This document shows, in pieces, positions 62,525-64,000 of a stretch of DNA of 64,000 bases (position 1 is its first letter; every line of letters starts with the position of its first letter). The position numbers and the translations under genes were made by a program. This DNA comes from an uncultured Bacteroidota bacterium (GTDB lineage Bacteria; Bacteroidota; Bacteroidia; Bacteroidales; UBA932): positions 62,001 through 126,000 of the forward strand of contig CALGSW010000014.1 of the NCBI GenBank assembly GCA_937901965.1, read 5' to 3'. Below the pieces are notes generated by a model. That model was not told where the DNA came from, made no database searches, and was given only the letters and a program-made list of their open reading frames with translations.

Positions 62525-62977
62525 TTAGTTGAATGATTGTTTATATGATTCAAATCCGCCCTCCAGATTGAGGACATTCTTATAACCCGATTTTTTCAGG
62601 GATATTGCGGCCAGTACGCCCATATCTCCATTGCTGCTGCAAATCACTATTTTTGAATCAGCCTCGGGAGGATACATAAATTGCTGAGCCCAGAAATCGG
62701 CATCACCCATCCTGAACTCAAGAACACCTTTTGAAATATTAACGGATCCGGGTATATTTCCTTCGTAGTATTCGCCCTCTTCGCGAACATCCACAATCAG
62801 CAAATCCTCACCGGCTGCAACAAGGTTACCAAGCTCCTCAGGAGTGATTTTCTCCACTTTTGAACCCCACCCTTTTGCCAGCTCAGAAGCATCTTCATAA
62901 ACTCCCACGCATCCGGAAAGTACTGCAACTATTGCAGCAAAAAATAAAATCTGTTTAAATATTCTTCTCATAGACAT
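62525..62977 (-). CDS. Single-domain rhodanese lipoprotein
   Basis: 150 residues from the ATG at 62977 (an upstream ATG at 63013 overlaps the transporter gene and is less likely). Lipoprotein signal LSGC (Cys23). The rhodanese domain has IVDVREEGEYYEGNIPGS and the active loop ICSSNGDMG (Cys113). It is similar to the 59126-59629 protein but lacks its Cys tail. It begins 4 nt after the transporter stop, so the two are probably translated in series. Confidence 0.86.
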   Translation of the reverse strand: MSMRRIFKQILFFAAIVAVLSGCVGVYEDASELAKGWGSKVEKITPEELGNLVAAGEDLLIVDVREEGEYYEGNIPGSVNISKGVLEFRMGDADFWAQQFMYPPEADSKIVICSSNGDMGVLAAISLKKSGYKNVLNLEGGFESYKQSFN

Positions 62978-62981
62978 AAGT

Positions 62982-64000
62982 TTAAAAAGCACTGAATCTG
63001 CCCGTTCTTTCATTCCATTTTACAAATGCATACCATCCTATCAAAATGAGAAGAATCAGGAAGAAAGCTCCGTCATATCCTATATAGTCCGGAAGATACG
63101 CCCTGAACTTTGCACCCTGAGGCAGAAGCCCATCCACAAATGGAACTATATAACTATTTGACAGTGGCGAGAATATCACAAGGCCAAGCAGAGAGAACCA
63201 CAATTTTATCTGCCCTTCTCCCACTCTCCACAATGTACCCACAGCACAGCCGCCTGCGATTGTCATACCCAGGCCGAATATGAATCCGCCTAGAAGAGCC
63301 TTTCCCCAGAAATTTGGGAAGACCCAGGTGAGTTCACGGGCTCTCTGAGAAACCTCAGATATATCCCCGATAGTGAAATACTTTATAACTGTAAATCCTA
63401 CAAGACTAACCAGCAATCCTGCAATTACCCCTACTGTACCATGAGACTCTCCGCTCATGAAAGGATCACGGAAGGATTTAACTATGCAAAATCTTGATCT
63501 TTGAGAAATAAGTCCCATCAGAGAGGCGATGATTATAAACCAGCTCATTACCGGATTAGTATCGGTATAAGAGTAGGCAAGTAAGATAACCCCCAACAGA
63601 ACAATTATTCCGGCAATAATCTGCCATTTGCCCTTTTCAGGAGCTGCTGCCAGAAATGTATAACTCTTCCCTGTGCTCCATTTTGGAAACCTCTCCATCT
63701 CCCAGATAAGGTACTTAAGAGAAAGAATTACACCCACAAACATTGCAAATGTGAAAATCAGCGCACCTCCTGACAAAGCAGGCACACCGCTGAAGAACGA
63801 GCCGATTGAGCAGCCGATACCCACTGTCGCCCCCACAGCCATAAGAGCACCTCCGAGTAACCCCTTTATCATCTCCCCTTTTGGAGGGACACGAAGAGCA
63901 AACTCTTTGGAAAAAAGAGCACCGGCAAATGAACCCAAAACAATCAGTACCACAAGCATCCCGTAGTTATTCTGAGAAACCGGTGTAACAACCTTATCTG
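62982..64000 (-). CDS. YeeE/YedE family sulfur-compound transporter (5' end outside window)
   Basis: The frame stays open to the window edge, so the start lies beyond. About 340 residues and nine or more spans are visible. Conserved Cys are in GIGCSIGSF, SRFCIVKS and AGGCAVGTLWRVGEG, matching the YeeE (TsuA) family whose members move thiosulfate across the inner membrane through Cys-lined paths. It heads the visible part of the rhodanese locus. Its promoter and any upstream partner are outside the window. Confidence 0.9.
   Translation of the reverse strand, partial: DKVVTPVSQNNYGMLVVLIVLGSFAGALFSKEFALRVPPKGEMIKGLLGGALMAVGATVGIGCSIGSFFSGVPALSGGALIFTFAMFVGVILSLKYLIWEMERFPKWSTGKSYTFLAAAPEKGKWQIIAGIIVLLGVILLAYSYTDTNPVMSWFIIIASLMGLISQRSRFCIVKSFRDPFMSGESHGTVGVIAGLLVSLVGFTVIKYFTIGDISEVSQRARELTWVFPNFWGKALLGGFIFGLGMTIAGGCAVGTLWRVGEGQIKLWFSLLGLVIFSPLSNSYIVPFVDGLLPQGAKFRAYLPDYIGYDGAFFLILLILIGWYAFVKWNERTGRFSAF

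Overview
The window comes from a member of the Bacteroidota, most likely class Bacteroidia and probably an anaerobe. The evidence is the repeated promoter pattern TTTG-N19-TAnnTTTG, a SusC/SusD pair with its own FecR/ECF-sigma switch, a btuB-btuG cobalamin operon, a candidate glycine-lipid acyltransferase pair, an S16 protein with a long charged tail, and a superoxide reductase. Genus cannot be read from the sequence. There is no rRNA, CRISPR array, transposase or integrase.

Region 1 (1-32.9 kb) is mostly core chromosome. It begins with the end of a PHP phosphoesterase, then rpsP-rimM, an outer-membrane protein/lipoprotein pair, and a sigma/anti-sigma/DUF4252 module. A long minus-strand run follows (Omp85-like barrel, DUF819, DUF5009, a predicted serine hydrolase, phosphohexomutase, def, ruvX). 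Next come superoxide reductase, a membrane M23 peptidase, dxr, rseP, DUF4837, tRNA-Glu, rpsT, radC, upp, an amidohydrolase lipoprotein, rpoN, the glsA/glsB-like pair, a SPOR protein, an LEA-like lipoprotein, miaB, osmC, the riboswitch-controlled btuB-btuG operon, and a large M16 peptidase lipoprotein.

Region 2 (32.9-41.7 kb) is an accessory segment that starts at tRNA-Leu(CAA). It holds dispersed short repeats and hairpins, an unknown secreted protein, a HipB/HipA toxin-antitoxin pair with three palindromic operators, an AAA/DUF4143 ATPase, the C-terminal remnant of a serine beta-lactamase-like gene, an M23-like lipoprotein with an altered metal site, a two-copy protein of a domain I do not recognise, a GH16 lipoprotein and a small Smr-domain gene.

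Region 3 (41.7-55.6 kb) is one minus-strand block: ECF sigma, FecR, SusC with STN domain, SusD, a surface lipoprotein, M20 peptidase, cyanophycinase-like S51 lipoprotein, YfcC-type transporter, M14 carboxypeptidase and an enolase-superfamily epimerase/OSBS-like enzyme. It reads as a peptide or amino-acid-polymer scavenging locus. It is flanked by an Smr gene and a truncated second copy of that gene's 3' end, and further out by relatives of the unrecognised 'DWG' domain protein.

Region 4 (55.8-64 kb) has a lipoprotein, the second DWG-domain protein, a SatP-type acetate transporter, an AcpH-like phosphodiesterase and a DsrE-like protein. It ends in a sulfur locus: a YeeE/YedE transporter (cut by the window edge), four exported rhodanese proteins carrying six rhodanese domains, and a porin. 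Together these look like an envelope system for capturing and handling sulfane sulfur. This locus is the best candidate for an undescribed system. A 24-bp perfect inverted repeat separates it from the DsrE gene.
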